A program made the translations under genes and the position numbers. From Oscillospiraceae bacterium (lineage in GTDB: Bacteria > Bacillota > Clostridia > Oscillospirales > Oscillospiraceae), in assembly GCA_015067885.1 (NCBI GenBank), contig SVLO01000016.1:1-47013 (forward strand): DNA of 47,013 bases, written 5' to 3'. This document shows, piece by piece, positions 32,384-41,196 of the stretch. A model generated the notes under the pieces. It did not search any database. It had not been told where the DNA came from and worked only from the letters and a program-made list of their open reading frames with translations. Numbering within the stretch: position 1 is the stretch's first letter; every line of letters starts with the position of its first letter.

Positions 32384-34693
32384 TTATTTTGTCTGCTGCT
32401 CCCGGTCAAGTTCCGCCACACGGTTGGCATAGAAGTCACACAGCTCGGCGGCCAGTTCCAGATCGTCGCTTTCCGCCATCACCCGCACCGCCCGCCGCCG
32501 GGCGTGGGGAACCAAATAGACCCAGCCGCCCCGGTCCCGCAGGCGCAGCCCTTCCCCCACGTGGCAGCCGGGACTCAGTTCCTCCGACAGGCGCGCCATG
32601 ACCGCCGCGCGTTCTCCGATCAGCGTCACCTCCCGCCGCCAGCCGGAAAAGCGCGGGGTCTTTGTCGCCAACTGCTCCAACCGCTGGCCGGTGGCGGCCA
32701 TACAGGCGCAAAGCCGGGTGGCGGCGAAGGCCGCATCCCGCAGCCAGGGTAGGGCGCGGTAAAGCTGCCGGGCCTGTTCCCCGTCCCGGCCCAGGCGCTG
32801 CACGCTCTTGCCAAAACCCGCCGCCACCAGCTCCACCGCCGCGCTGGCATCGTCCGGCACCGCCAGCCGCCCGCCGCCGTGTTCCAGCTCCACCAGCGCC
32901 GCCATGGCCAACAACTGCTGGGCGCTGAGCAAAGTCCCCCGCTCATCTCTGGCCGTAAGCACAAAGCCGCCGTGGCCGGCGCGAAACTCCGCGATCCCCT
33001 GCTTCCAGCGGTCGGTGACTGCGCAGCCAAGCTCCTCCAGCATACCCCGCAGGGCCCGGTCCGGGGCGCTGTCACCGGGTACCGCCACGGTCAAAGTTCG
33101 CCGCCCCAGCCGCCGCAGGGCGCAGCGACGAGCCCCGTCCCGGAAATAGTCCCGGGGTCCACAGCTGATTTTGTCGCAGTTTCCCACCCGATTGGCTCCG
33201 CAGGCCGTAACCGCCCCGTGGGTCAGGGCGTGTTCGATCCGGCGCTGTTGGGCAGGCACCGGCGACAGGCCGCCGCTGTCAAACAGGTGGAGGAACACCC
33301 GCTCCCCCTCCTGCTCAATGAACAGGCTGATAGGCAGCTGATAGCTTTCCGCCAGCCACGCCGCCTGAGCGGCGCACTCCATGTCGTGCCACAGGGCCTG
33401 TCCCCCTGCAGCGGTGACTCCGCTGACGGCGCTGCGCAGCAGCATTTGGGCCCCCGGGCCGCCGTAACAGCCAACGCCCACCTTGCCCTCCCGGGCCAGC
33501 ACGCCTCCAAGGGTCAACATCTGTCCGGCGGTCAGCTCCTCGCCCAGCCGGCCCTGAATGACACCTCCATCGCCAAAACGCAGCGGCTCCGGCCGGCTTC
33601 CGTGTGCGGGACTTTGCTGCACGCGGCTGCCCGGGGCCACGCTGCAGCCCGACCACAGCCGCACCCCCTCCATGATGACCGCGCCGTCCCCCACCAACGT
33701 GTTCTCCCCCAGTACCGCGCCCTCATTGACCACCGCCTGGCTGCCCACCTTGGCTCCGGGACACAGCACCGCGCCGTAGAGGGTGGCCCGGTCACCCACC
33801 TGCGCGCCAAGGAGGACGGAGCGCTGGACCAAACTGCGCTGGCCCACCCGGCTGCCCGGACCGAGGACCACATGGGGTCCTATCAAACTGCCTGCGCCCA
33901 GCTTCACATCGGCTCCGATCCAGCAGGGCGGAATGAGGGAAACGTCCCCGGGGATCGGTTGGGCCGACCAGATCCCGGGCTGACTCTGCTGTCCTGCCAG
34001 TTCCAGCTTCACCTTTCCGTTCAGGACCTGAGCCGTACACTCCAAATAGGCGGCGCAATCTCCCGCGCTCAGCCACGCTCCCCCGGGTCGCACCGCGTAC
34101 AGAGCCGCCTTCTCCTCTGCCAACGTGGGAAATACGTCCTGCTCAAAGTCCTGCCCCGGCTTTAACTGCGCCACCGCCGCCGGGGACAGGACGTACACCC
34201 CTGTGCTGACCATGTCGCCCACCGTCTGCCCCCAGCCGGGCCGGTTGACAAAGCCGGTAACCCGCCCGGCGGCATCGGTCAGCACAAGGCTGAACCGGGG
34301 CGGTTCGCAGTGGGGCTGGATCAGAATTGTGGCGGCGGCCCGCTTCTCCCGGTGGAAGGCCACCGCTCCGGTCAGATCCATGTCCGTGACCACGTCACCG
34401 GACAGGACGATGACCTCCTCCCCGGCGATCCAGCTCCGACAGGCGCCCACCGCCCCCGCCGTGCCAAGACCCTCCGGCGTTTCCGCCCAAACCACATCCC
34501 GGACCTGTTGCCGCAGCCGGAGGTCACGGTGCCTGTGGGTGATGCATACCTGTTCAATGCCATGTTCCCTCAGCAGACGGAGCAAATGTTCTAAAATCGT
34601 CCTGTCTACCATAGGCACCATAGCGTTCGGTCCCATTGCGCAGATGGGCTGCAGTCCTTCCGCCCCACCATGCGCCAGTATCACTGCCTTCAC
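32384..34693 (-). CDS. Nucleotidyltransferase-hexomutase fusion, catalytically degenerate
   Basis: A 769-residue protein with the layout of the Firmicutes mannose-1-P guanylyltransferase/phosphomannomutase fusions: nucleotidyltransferase fold ~1-230, left-handed beta-helix ~245-355, phosphohexomutase fold ~370-769. The catalytic signature is damaged: HGGAEGLQPICAMGPNAMVP stands where AGGxGTRLRPLTxxxPKPMVP is expected, losing the Arg and Lys, and GAWLSAGD replaces the usual W-x-DIGD. The mutase part lacks the TASHNP phosphoserine loop, the DxDxDR metal loop and the RPSGTEP loop. It is therefore probably a pseudoenzyme, perhaps regulatory. The start is GTG at 34693 with AAGGAG 8 bases upstream, giving MKAVILAHGG; upstream ATGs are not supported. 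It is upstream of rnj on the same strand. Confidence 0.75.
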   Translation of the reverse strand: MKAVILAHGGAEGLQPICAMGPNAMVPMVDRTILEHLLRLLREHGIEQVCITHRHRDLRLRQQVRDVVWAETPEGLGTAGAVGACRSWIAGEEVIVLSGDVVTDMDLTGAVAFHREKRAAATILIQPHCEPPRFSLVLTDAAGRVTGFVNRPGWGQTVGDMVSTGVYVLSPAAVAQLKPGQDFEQDVFPTLAEEKAALYAVRPGGAWLSAGDCAAYLECTAQVLNGKVKLELAGQQSQPGIWSAQPIPGDVSLIPPCWIGADVKLGAGSLIGPHVVLGPGSRVGQRSLVQRSVLLGAQVGDRATLYGAVLCPGAKVGSQAVVNEGAVLGENTLVGDGAVIMEGVRLWSGCSVAPGSRVQQSPAHGSRPEPLRFGDGGVIQGRLGEELTAGQMLTLGGVLAREGKVGVGCYGGPGAQMLLRSAVSGVTAAGGQALWHDMECAAQAAWLAESYQLPISLFIEQEGERVFLHLFDSGGLSPVPAQQRRIEHALTHGAVTACGANRVGNCDKISCGPRDYFRDGARRCALRRLGRRTLTVAVPGDSAPDRALRGMLEELGCAVTDRWKQGIAEFRAGHGGFVLTARDERGTLLSAQQLLAMAALVELEHGGGRLAVPDDASAAVELVAAGFGKSVQRLGRDGEQARQLYRALPWLRDAAFAATRLCACMAATGQRLEQLATKTPRFSGWRREVTLIGERAAVMARLSEELSPGCHVGEGLRLRDRGGWVYLVPHARRRAVRVMAESDDLELAAELCDFYANRVAELDREQQTK

Positions 34694-34794
34694 GTTTCCC
34701 ACTCCTTGCATTTTTGTCCCTTTAGTATGCCTCATTCGGTTCAAATTAAACCCTGACCCCGTTTCTCCCTTTGGGTCCGACCGGGAGGATGGAC

Positions 34795-34833
34795 ACAAAA
34801 AACGGAGCGTACCGATACCGATACGCTCCGTTT
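34795..34833 (-). terminator. Terminator of the unknown membrane protein gene
   Basis: AAACGGAGCGTA / TACGCTCCGTTT, 38 bases past the stop codon at 34871, with TTTTTTG tail on the minus strand. Confidence 0.85.
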
Positions 34834-34870
34834 CCTTTTTTATGGGCCAACCGCCTTGCGCGGGGCATTT

Positions 34871-36055
34871 TTACTTCTTGTTGTAGTAGAAGGCGTACAC
34901 CCAATAGGCCCATTCCCGGTCGGTAAAGTTCTCCGCCTTGGGGGTGATGGGGTCGATGTCCCCAAAGGTAAAGGCCCGCCACATTTGGTGGATGATGTGG
35001 CTGGCATCTTCGTGATGCAGGGGGGTAAGGGTATATGTTCTGCGGACAGCGCCGCCCTTCGGTACACAGTAGATTTCGGCCCCCCGGGGTGTTTTATAAA
35101 GGACGTGTGCCACGTAATTGTTCTGCTCGTCCAGCAGTGTCATGCCCACAGGGGTGTACCAGAACTCGTTTTCCACGTAGCTGTCGGTCACCACAGTGCG
35201 GTTGCTGTAGGCCCGTTCCCGCTCGCTCATCTCTTTCCCGATGCGCTGGGTCAGGCGGTTGCTGTACTCCTCGTCCCCGATGGCACCGTAAAGCTTGCGG
35301 GTGTCGTCGGTGACCGCACGGCCGATCTCCCAGTCGTTCCGTCTGCGCTCCTTGGCGTCCAGGCCGGCGGAGAACGCCGCCAGTTCCTGCTCCACCTCGT
35401 CCGCGCTCTTGGTCCTGGTGTTTTGGACCACGTCCTGGGTCTGTTTAGAAATAACCAGCTCCGCCATGCGGTAGGTCTTGTCCGCCTCCACGCCGTTGTT
35501 CACCATAAACCGATACTCCGGGTCCTCGCACAGGGCGAACAGCTCCGCGCCGGTGATCTCCCGGTCGGGTCCTCCATGGTTGATGCGTTCCTCGCCCTCC
35601 TCATTGATATAAGTGCGGGTAAAGGGGGCCAACTCCAGGCACTCCTCAACCACGAAGTCCGCCCCGCCCAGGGGCATGGCGTTCCACCAGGGGGCGATGT
35701 TGGGTCCGTCCTCCGCCCGGTTCAGCCGGTCCAGCTCGGCGCACAGCTCCTCGTGTTTTTTCAGCAGCTCCCCGGCGCGTCTGCGCTGTGTTGCCGCATC
35801 CCGCTTGTTCTTGATCTCGAACCAGGCCAGCACTCCGAAAATGCCGCCGGCGATTACGTTGGACCACAGGTCGGAGAAATGCCGGGTGAACACCAGGGAC
35901 ACGCCGTTCATGACCACCCAAAACCCCAGTGCAAGCGCCCAAAGATATACCGGCGAGTACACGGCTTTTTTCTCCGCAAGATACCGTCGGCCATTCTTCA
36001 GATTGTGGCGGATCAGCTCCTCCGCCGTTTTGCGCATACGTTCTTCCGTGTTCAT
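34871..36055 (-). CDS. Membrane protein of unknown function
   Basis: A 394-residue protein I do not recognise. A charged N-terminus (MNTEERMRKTAEELI) is followed by two membrane segments at about 34-56 and 63-80, a coiled coil at about 84-112 (RRRAGELLKKHEELCAELDR), and about 280 soluble residues rich in charged and aromatic positions, ending DREWAYWVYAFYYNKK. No catalytic motif is evident. The ATG at 36055 is preceded by GGGAGG at 7 bases. It is divergent from the WYL regulator with overlapping control regions, so that regulator may control it. Transcription ends at the terminator at 34795. Confidence 0.7.
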   Translation of the reverse strand: MNTEERMRKTAEELIRHNLKNGRRYLAEKKAVYSPVYLWALALGFWVVMNGVSLVFTRHFSDLWSNVIAGGIFGVLAWFEIKNKRDAATQRRRAGELLKKHEELCAELDRLNRAEDGPNIAPWWNAMPLGGADFVVEECLELAPFTRTYINEEGEERINHGGPDREITGAELFALCEDPEYRFMVNNGVEADKTYRMAELVISKQTQDVVQNTRTKSADEVEQELAAFSAGLDAKERRRNDWEIGRAVTDDTRKLYGAIGDEEYSNRLTQRIGKEMSERERAYSNRTVVTDSYVENEFWYTPVGMTLLDEQNNYVAHVLYKTPRGAEIYCVPKGGAVRRTYTLTPLHHEDASHIIHQMWRAFTFGDIDPITPKAENFTDREWAYWVYAFYYNKK

Positions 36056-36085
36056 TTCGGTTCCTCCCTTGCGTTTACTGCCCAA

Positions 36086-36114
36086 ATCTTACCACATAAC
36101 GCCGCCGCCCACAA
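36086..36114 (-). promoter_or_regulatory. Promoter of the unknown membrane protein gene
   Basis: Minus-strand TTGTGG (36109-36114), 17 bases, TAAGAT (36086-36091) with upstream TG. Confidence 0.5.
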
Positions 36115-36132
36115 GATTATTCTGAACGCGCC

Positions 36133-36161
36133 TTGTCATCCTCCCAGGGATATGCTAGAAT
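36133..36161 (+). promoter_or_regulatory. Promoter of the WYL regulator gene
   Basis: TTGTCA (36133-36138), 17 bases, TAGAAT (36156-36161) with an upstream TG. It lies back-to-back with the minus-strand promoter at 36086. Confidence 0.6.
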
Positions 36162-36221
36162 AAAAGTACGGTTTATCGTGCTATTGGCCCGGTATACTGT
36201 CTGAAAAAGGAGGTCTGCCCC

Positions 36222-37199
36222 ATGCCGAAAAGCGCCAACCAAAAATTAAAGCTGCTGCGTCTGTATCAGATCCTGCTGCAGCAGTCTGACGAGGAGCATC
36301 CCATCTCCATCGCCCGGCTCATTGACGAGCTGGCCCGCTGGGACATCTGCGCCGAACGCAAGAGCATCTACGCCGATTTGGAGGCGCTGGTCGAGCTTGG
36401 GGTGGACGTGCAGTCCCGCAAGGGCCGCAGCGCCGGCTGGTTCATCGGCCAGCGGGATTTTGAGCTGGCGGAGCTGAAGCTGCTGGTGGACGCGGTGCAA
36501 TCCTCCCGCTTCATTACCCACCGCAAAAGTGATGCCCTTATCCGCAAGCTGGAAAAGCTGGCCAGCGCCCATCAGGCCCGACAGCTCCAGCGGCAGGTCT
36601 ACGTGGACCGCCGGGTCAAGGCCATGAACGAGAGCATTTATTATATTGTAGACACCCTCCACAGCGCCATCGCTCAAAACCGCGCCATCATCTTCCGCTA
36701 CTTCGACTACGACGTGACCAAGCAGCGGGTGTTCCGCCACGAGGGCAAGCGGTACGAGGTGTCCCCTCTGGGCCTGATTTGGAACAACGAGAATTACTAT
36801 TTGGTGGCCTACAATGCAGAAAACGACCAACTGCGCCACTACCGGGTGGATAAACTGGCGGATCTGGAGATCACCGAGGCCGAGCGCCAGGGACAGCCCC
36901 AGCGGTTCGACGTGGCGGACTACGCCAAAAAACACTTTGGAATGTATTCCGGCGCGGAGGTCACCATGACTCTGCGCTTTGAAAACCGAATGGCCAACAT
37001 CGTCATCGACCGGTTTGGTCAGGATGTGATGCTCATTCCCGACGGACCGGACCACTTCACCCTCACCCTGCCCCTGGTGATGAGTCCTCAGTTCTTCGGC
37101 TGGCTCTTCGGCCTGGGGGACGGCGTGCGGCTGATGGGTCCCGCCCCGGCGGTGGAGGCCTATAAAGAGCAACTCAAAGCCGTGACAAAATTGTACTGA
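36222..37199 (+). CDS. WYL-domain transcriptional regulator
   Basis: A 325-residue regulator with an N-terminal winged helix (about 5-70: IARLIDELARWDICAERKSI, YADLEALVELGVDV), a WYL ligand-binding domain at about 140-215 (SPLGLIWNNENYYLVAYN, HYRVDKLADLEI) and a WCX C-terminal extension (MTLRFENRMANIVIDRFGQ). WYL regulators sense nucleotide or nucleic-acid ligands and act in DNA damage, RNA turnover or defence control; nothing here fixes the ligand. AAGGAGG is 9 bases upstream of the ATG. The divergent partner is the unknown membrane protein at 34871-36055; no defence genes are nearby. Confidence 0.9.
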   Translation: MPKSANQKLKLLRLYQILLQQSDEEHPISIARLIDELARWDICAERKSIYADLEALVELGVDVQSRKGRSAGWFIGQRDFELAELKLLVDAVQSSRFITHRKSDALIRKLEKLASAHQARQLQRQVYVDRRVKAMNESIYYIVDTLHSAIAQNRAIIFRYFDYDVTKQRVFRHEGKRYEVSPLGLIWNNENYYLVAYNAENDQLRHYRVDKLADLEITEAERQGQPQRFDVADYAKKHFGMYSGAEVTMTLRFENRMANIVIDRFGQDVMLIPDGPDHFTLTLPLVMSPQFFGWLFGLGDGVRLMGPAPAVEAYKEQLKAVTKLY

Positions 37200-37286
37200 C
37201 ATAAAATAAAACCGCCCTGCGTACCCTCTGTAAATCTATTTGTCTATCGAACCCCCGCCGGCTATTGCGAAAACTTGCAAGTCTGT

Positions 37287-37366
37287 CGTAGGGGCGCATA
37301 TTATGCGCCCGCGGGCGGTCACATGGGGCCGCCCCTACGGATGCGGCATACCCCTTGCGGGTGCAG
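37287..37366. repeat. GTAGGGGCG palindromic intergenic repeat
   Basis: CGTAGGGGCG (37287-37296) pairs with CGCCCCTACG (37330-37339) around inner hairpins GCGCAT-ATT-ATGCGC and GGGCGG...CCGCCC. CCCTACGGATGCGGCATACC and CCTTGCGGGTGCAG follow, the family also seen at 6918, 21833 and 30307. No gene is seen in 37200-37463. Confidence 0.6.
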
Positions 37367-37429
37367 CCTAATCGGAGTAGGCGGAACAACCCCATCCCGC
37401 CCGCAGGGCGAAATCTTCTATTCAATACA

Positions 37430-37461
37430 AAACCCGCACCGTCGGCCGACGGTGCGGGTTT
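37430..37461 (-). terminator. Terminator of the dnaK operon
   Basis: A perfect 16-bp inverted repeat AAACCCGCACCGTCGG / CCGACGGTGCGGGTTT without unpaired loop bases, two bases after the dnaJ stop codon; the minus-strand tail is TGTATTG. Confidence 0.8.
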
Positions 37462-37463
37462 GT

Positions 37464-38621
37464 TTACTTCTTCTTTTTGCGCTTTTCGAAGGGATTTTTG
37501 CTCTCCGACTCGGGAGCGACCTCGCCCATGGCCTGGGCAAAGGCACGCAGAGCCTCTTTCTGTTTGCTGTTCAGATTGGTGGGGGTCACCACCCGGACGG
37601 TGACGTACTGGTCGCCCCGGCCGCCGCCCCGCAGGTTGGGAATACCCTTGCCCCGCAGGCGGAAAGTGGTGCCGGTCTGGGTACCGGCGGGCAGGTCGTA
37701 TTTGACCTTGCCGTCAATGGTGGGAATTTCCAGCTCCGCGCCCAGGGCCGCCTGGGACATGGAGATCTTCTGCTCATACAGCACGGTGTTCCCCTCCCGG
37801 GTGAACTGAGCGTGGGGGCGAATACGAACCCCCACAAGCAAATCACCGGCAGGACCGCCGTTTTTGCCGGCATTGCCCTGGCCACGCAGAGAGATCGCCT
37901 GTCCATCGTCAATACCCTCAGGAATATTGACGGTAATGCGCCGGGTCTTTCGCGCGCTGCCACTGCCGCCGCAGGACTTGCAGGGGCTGTGGATCAGCTT
38001 GCCCGTACCACGGCAGCGGGAACAGGGGGCGGTGCTGCTGAAGGAAAACCCGCCGGCGCCCCGCTGAATACGTACCACACCGTTGCCCCGACAGTCAGAG
38101 CAGGTCTCCGCCGTAGTCCCGGCTTCGCAGCCGGAGCCGCGGCAATCCTCACAGGCCTCGGTCCGGGTGAGGTTGATCTCTTTCTCGCAGCCAAAGGCCG
38201 CCTCTTCAAAGGTGATGGTCAGGTTGACCCGCAAATCCTCCCCTTTTTGGGGGCCGTTGCGCCGTCCGCCGCCGCCACCGAAGCCGCCGAAACCACCGCC
38301 AAAGAAGGACCCGAACAGGTCCCCCAGGTCCAAATCACCCATGTCAAAGCCGCCAAACCCGCCGCCGGGACCGCCGGCGCCGAAGTTGGGGTCCACGCCC
38401 GCGTGGCCGAACTGGTCGTAGCGGGCGCGCTTTTCCTTGTCGGACAGGATCTCATAGGCCTCGTTGGCCTCTTTTAACTTGGCCTCGGCCGCTTTGTCGC
38501 CGGGGTGCAGGTCGGGGTGACACTCCTTGGCGATCTTGCGATAGGCCTTTTTCAGCTCATCGTCGCCTGCGCCCTTTTGGACACCCAGCACCTCGTAATA
38601 GTCACGTTTTTGTTCTGGCAT
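37464..38621 (-). CDS. dnaJ: Chaperone protein DnaJ
   Basis: Hsp40 co-chaperone that stimulates DnaK ATPase and delivers substrates. The 385 residues contain the J domain with HPD at 35-37 (KECHPDLHPG), a Gly/Phe linker, four zinc-finger repeats (CEDCRGSG, CSDCRGNG, CSRCRGTG, CKSCGGSG), the C-terminal substrate-binding beta domains and a basic tail (NPFEKRKKKK). GAGGTGAG precedes the ATG. It is last in the hrcA-grpE-dnaK-dnaJ operon, separated from dnaK by an inverted-repeat-rich 100-base spacer. Confidence 0.97.
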   Translation of the reverse strand: MPEQKRDYYEVLGVQKGAGDDELKKAYRKIAKECHPDLHPGDKAAEAKLKEANEAYEILSDKEKRARYDQFGHAGVDPNFGAGGPGGGFGGFDMGDLDLGDLFGSFFGGGFGGFGGGGGRRNGPQKGEDLRVNLTITFEEAAFGCEKEINLTRTEACEDCRGSGCEAGTTAETCSDCRGNGVVRIQRGAGGFSFSSTAPCSRCRGTGKLIHSPCKSCGGSGSARKTRRITVNIPEGIDDGQAISLRGQGNAGKNGGPAGDLLVGVRIRPHAQFTREGNTVLYEQKISMSQAALGAELEIPTIDGKVKYDLPAGTQTGTTFRLRGKGIPNLRGGGRGDQYVTVRVVTPTNLNSKQKEALRAFAQAMGEVAPESESKNPFEKRKKKK

Positions 38622-38635
38622 AATCTCACCTCGTG

Positions 38636-38720
38636 AGAGATATGAGATACGAGATAAGAGATATGAGATACCCGTTGCGGCGGGTGTATCTCATATCTCA
38701 TATCCGTTTATCTCTTATCT
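38636..38720. repeat. ATATGAGATA hairpin repeat between dnaK and dnaJ
   Basis: The unit GAGATATGAGATAC occurs nearly twice in one direction. AGATATGAGATA (38659-38670) pairs with TATCTCATATCT (38687-38698) around a CCCG/CGGG stem. A further outer pair GAGATAAGAG / CTCTTATCT exists. The low-complexity stretch is unlike the flanking genes and may be a dispersed repeat. Confidence 0.65.
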
Positions 38721-38721
38721 G

Positions 38722-40557
38722 TTACTTGTTGTCGTCGTCCACCACGGTGTAGTCGGCATCCACAACACCGTCGTCGCCAGCGCAGTTGCCGCAGTCACCG
38801 GCGCAGCCGGGGTCACCCTGGGGGTTCGCCTGCTGATACATCTTCTCGGCAATGGGATAGAACGCCTTGGTGGCCTCCTCAGTGGCGGTCTTGATAGCCT
38901 CCACGTCGGTACCCTTCAGGGCCTCCTTCACCTTCTCGATGGCGGCCTCCACGGAAGCCTTGTCGGCGGCTTCTACCTTGTCGCCCAGCTCCTCCAGAGT
39001 CTTCTCGGTCTGATAGACCACCTGGTCGGCCTGGTTGCGGATATCCACCTCTTCCTTGCGCTTGGCATCCTCGGCAGCAAACTGCTCGGCCTCACGCACG
39101 GCCTTCTCCACGTCCTCCTTGGACATATTGGTGGAGGAAGTGATGGTGATGCGCTGCTCCTTGCCGGTACCCAGGTCCTTGGCGGACACGTTGACGATGC
39201 CGTTGGCATCGATGTCGAAGGTCACTTCGATCTGAGGCACGCCGCGGCGGGCGGGAGCAATGCCGTCCAGGTTGAAGCGGCCCAGGGTCTTGTTGTACTG
39301 GGCCATCTCACGCTCGCCCTGCAGCACGTGGACCTCCACGGAGGGCTGGTTGTCAGCGGCGGTGGTGAAGATCTGGCTCTTCTTGGCGGGGATGGTGGTA
39401 TTGCGCTCGATGATCTTGGTGCAGACACCGCCCATAGTTTCGATACCCAGGGACAGGGGGGTGACGTCAAGCAGCAGCAGGCCCTTCACGTCGCCGGTCA
39501 GCACGCCGCCCTGCAGCGCCGCGCCCAAAGCCACGCACTCGTCGGGATTGATGCCCTTGAAGCCTTCCTTGCCAGTGATTTTCTTGACCGCCTCCTGCAC
39601 GGCGGGGATACGGCTGGAACCACCCACCATCAGCACCTTGCTGATGTCGTTACCGGTCAGGCCGGCGTCGGACATGGCCTGACGGACGGGGCCGGCAGTG
39701 GCCTCCACCAAATGGGCGGTCAGCTGGTCGAACTTGGCCCGGGTCAGGGTCAGGTCCAGGTGCTTGGGGCCGGTGGCGTCGGCGGTGATATAGGGCAGGT
39801 TGATGGAGGTGGAGGTCACGCCGGACAGCTCGATCTTGGCCTTCTCGGCAGCCTCCTTCAGGCGCTGCATGGCAACCTTGTCGCCGGTCAGATCCACGCC
39901 CTCGGCCTTCTTGAACTCGGCGGCCATCCAGTCCATAACGCACTTATCAAAGTCGTCGCCGCCCAGGCGGTTGTTACCGGCAGTGGCCAGCACCTCGATG
40001 ACGCCGTCGTCCACGTCCAGCACGGACACGTCAAAGGTACCGCCGCCCAGGTCGTAGACCATGATCTTCTGGGCGTCTTCCTTATCCATACCATAGGCCA
40101 GGGCCGCGGCGGTAGGCTCGTTGATGATGCGCTTGACCTCCAGGCCGGCGATCTTGCCGGCGTCCTTGGTGGCCTGACGCTGGGAGTCGGTGAAGTAGGC
40201 GGGAACGGTGATGACCGCCTCGGTAACGGTCTCGCCCAGGTAAGCCTCGGCGTCGGCCTTCAGCTTCTGCAGCACCATGGCACTGATCTCCTGGGGGGTG
40301 TAGTTCTTGCCATCAATGCCAACCTTGTAGTTGCTGCCCATCTCACGCTTGATGGAGGCGATGGTGCGGTCGGGGTTGGTGATAGCCTGACGCTTGGCAA
40401 CCTGACCCACCATACGCTCACCGTCCTTGGCAAAAGCCACGACGGAGGGGGTGGTGCGGTTACCCTCGGCGTTGGCGATAACGACGGCCTCGCCGCCCTC
40501 CATGACCGCCACGCAGCTGTTGGTAGTACCCAAATCAATACCGATGATCTTAGACAT
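38722..40557 (-). CDS. dnaK: Chaperone protein DnaK (Hsp70)
   Basis: ATP-dependent folding chaperone. The 611 residues show the ATPase phosphate-1 motif [14 protein letters not shown], the connect/phosphate-2 motif [14 protein letters not shown], the adenosine motif [12 protein letters not shown], the linker [14 protein letters not shown], the substrate-binding beta domain and a C-terminal lid with an acidic end ([12 protein letters not shown]). The ATG at 40557 has AGGAGG 7 bases upstream; an in-frame ATG at 40596 adds 13 unconserved residues. It lies between grpE and dnaJ in the CIRCE operon. Confidence 0.98.
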   Translation of the reverse strand: MSKIIGIDLGTTNSCVAVMEGGEAVVIANAEGNRTTPSVVAFAKDGERMVGQVAKRQAITNPDRTIASIKREMGSNYKVGIDGKNYTPQEISAMVLQKLKADAEAYLGETVTEAVITVPAYFTDSQRQATKDAGKIAGLEVKRIINEPTAAALAYGMDKEDAQKIMVYDLGGGTFDVSVLDVDDGVIEVLATAGNNRLGGDDFDKCVMDWMAAEFKKAEGVDLTGDKVAMQRLKEAAEKAKIELSGVTSTSINLPYITADATGPKHLDLTLTRAKFDQLTAHLVEATAGPVRQAMSDAGLTGNDISKVLMVGGSSRIPAVQEAVKKITGKEGFKGINPDECVALGAALQGGVLTGDVKGLLLLDVTPLSLGIETMGGVCTKIIERNTTIPAKKSQIFTTAADNQPSVEVHVLQGEREMAQYNKTLGRFNLDGIAPARRGVPQIEVTFDIDANGIVNVSAKDLGTGKEQRITITSSTNMSKEDVEKAVREAEQFAAEDAKRKEEVDIRNQADQVVYQTEKTLEELGDKVEAADKASVEAAIEKVKEALKGTDVEAIKTATEEATKAFYPIAEKMYQQANPQGDPGCAGDCGNCAGDDGVVDADYTVVDDDNK

Positions 40558-40609
40558 GATAAATTCCTCCTGATTATATGAAAATATTTTATTCATGGAA
40601 GCGAGTGAA

Positions 40610-40641
40610 AATTAGGAATTAAAAACTCCTCATTCCTAATT
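40610..40641. repeat. Hairpin in the grpE-dnaK spacer
   Basis: AATTAGGAAT pairs with ATTCCTAATT across 12 bases of AT-rich loop. It lies between grpE and dnaK in the operon and may stabilise or trim the transcript; it is also a type of AT-rich repeat I have seen in this group. Confidence 0.45.
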
Positions 40642-40662
40642 GTTGCAAATGAGCGCTTTGCG

Positions 40663-41184
40663 TTAATTTGCAACCTTGACCATAGAGAAGCGAATGACCT
40701 TCTCGCCGCAGCGGAAGCCCGCCTGGAACACCTCGACGATTTCATTTTCACCGAAGTTCTCGTCGTCCACGTGCATAACGGCGTTGTGCAGGTTGGGGTC
40801 AAAGGTCTGTCCCTGGGCGGGGATCTCCTCGATACCCAAGCCGGCAAAGACCTCGCGCAGCTGGTTCATGGTCATCTCCACGCCCTTTTTATAGGCCTCG
40901 TCAGCGGTCTCCTGCTTAATGGCCCGCTCCAAATTGTCGTACACGGGCAGGAAGGCGGCGGCAGTGTTTGCCTTCACCTCGGTCCACAGAGCCTCCCGCT
41001 CCTTGGCGGTGCGCTTGCGGAAATTGTCGTACTCGGCGGCCAGGCGCAGGAACTTGTCCTCCTGCTCGGCCAGCTTGGCTGCCGCTTCGGCGGCGGGGTC
41101 GGGGGTCTGCACCTGCTCAGCGGCTTCGGTCTCCACCGTAGTCTGCTCCGCCTCGGGGGCAGGCTGTTCTTTCTTCTTGCTCAC
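40663..41184 (-). CDS. grpE: Nucleotide exchange factor GrpE
   Basis: Releases ADP from DnaK. The 173 residues have an acidic, low-complexity N-terminus (QPAPEAEQTTVETEAAEQV), a long coiled coil (AEQEDKFLRLAAEYDNFRKR), then the C-terminal beta domain with FDPNLHNAVMHVDDENF and VEVFQAGFRCGEKVIR. The start is GTG with AAGGAG 8 bases upstream. It follows hrcA by 12 bases. Confidence 0.95.
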   Translation of the reverse strand: MSKKKEQPAPEAEQTTVETEAAEQVQTPDPAAEAAAKLAEQEDKFLRLAAEYDNFRKRTAKEREALWTEVKANTAAAFLPVYDNLERAIKQETADEAYKKGVEMTMNQLREVFAGLGIEEIPAQGQTFDPNLHNAVMHVDDENFGENEIVEVFQAGFRCGEKVIRFSMVKVAN

Positions 41185-41196
41185 AGCGGTTACTCC

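Noticed and set aside
38636-38720. Possible CRISPR-like array between dnaK and dnaJ
   Set aside because: The repeats are short, inverted and without unique spacers of constant length; it is a hairpin-rich simple repeat.
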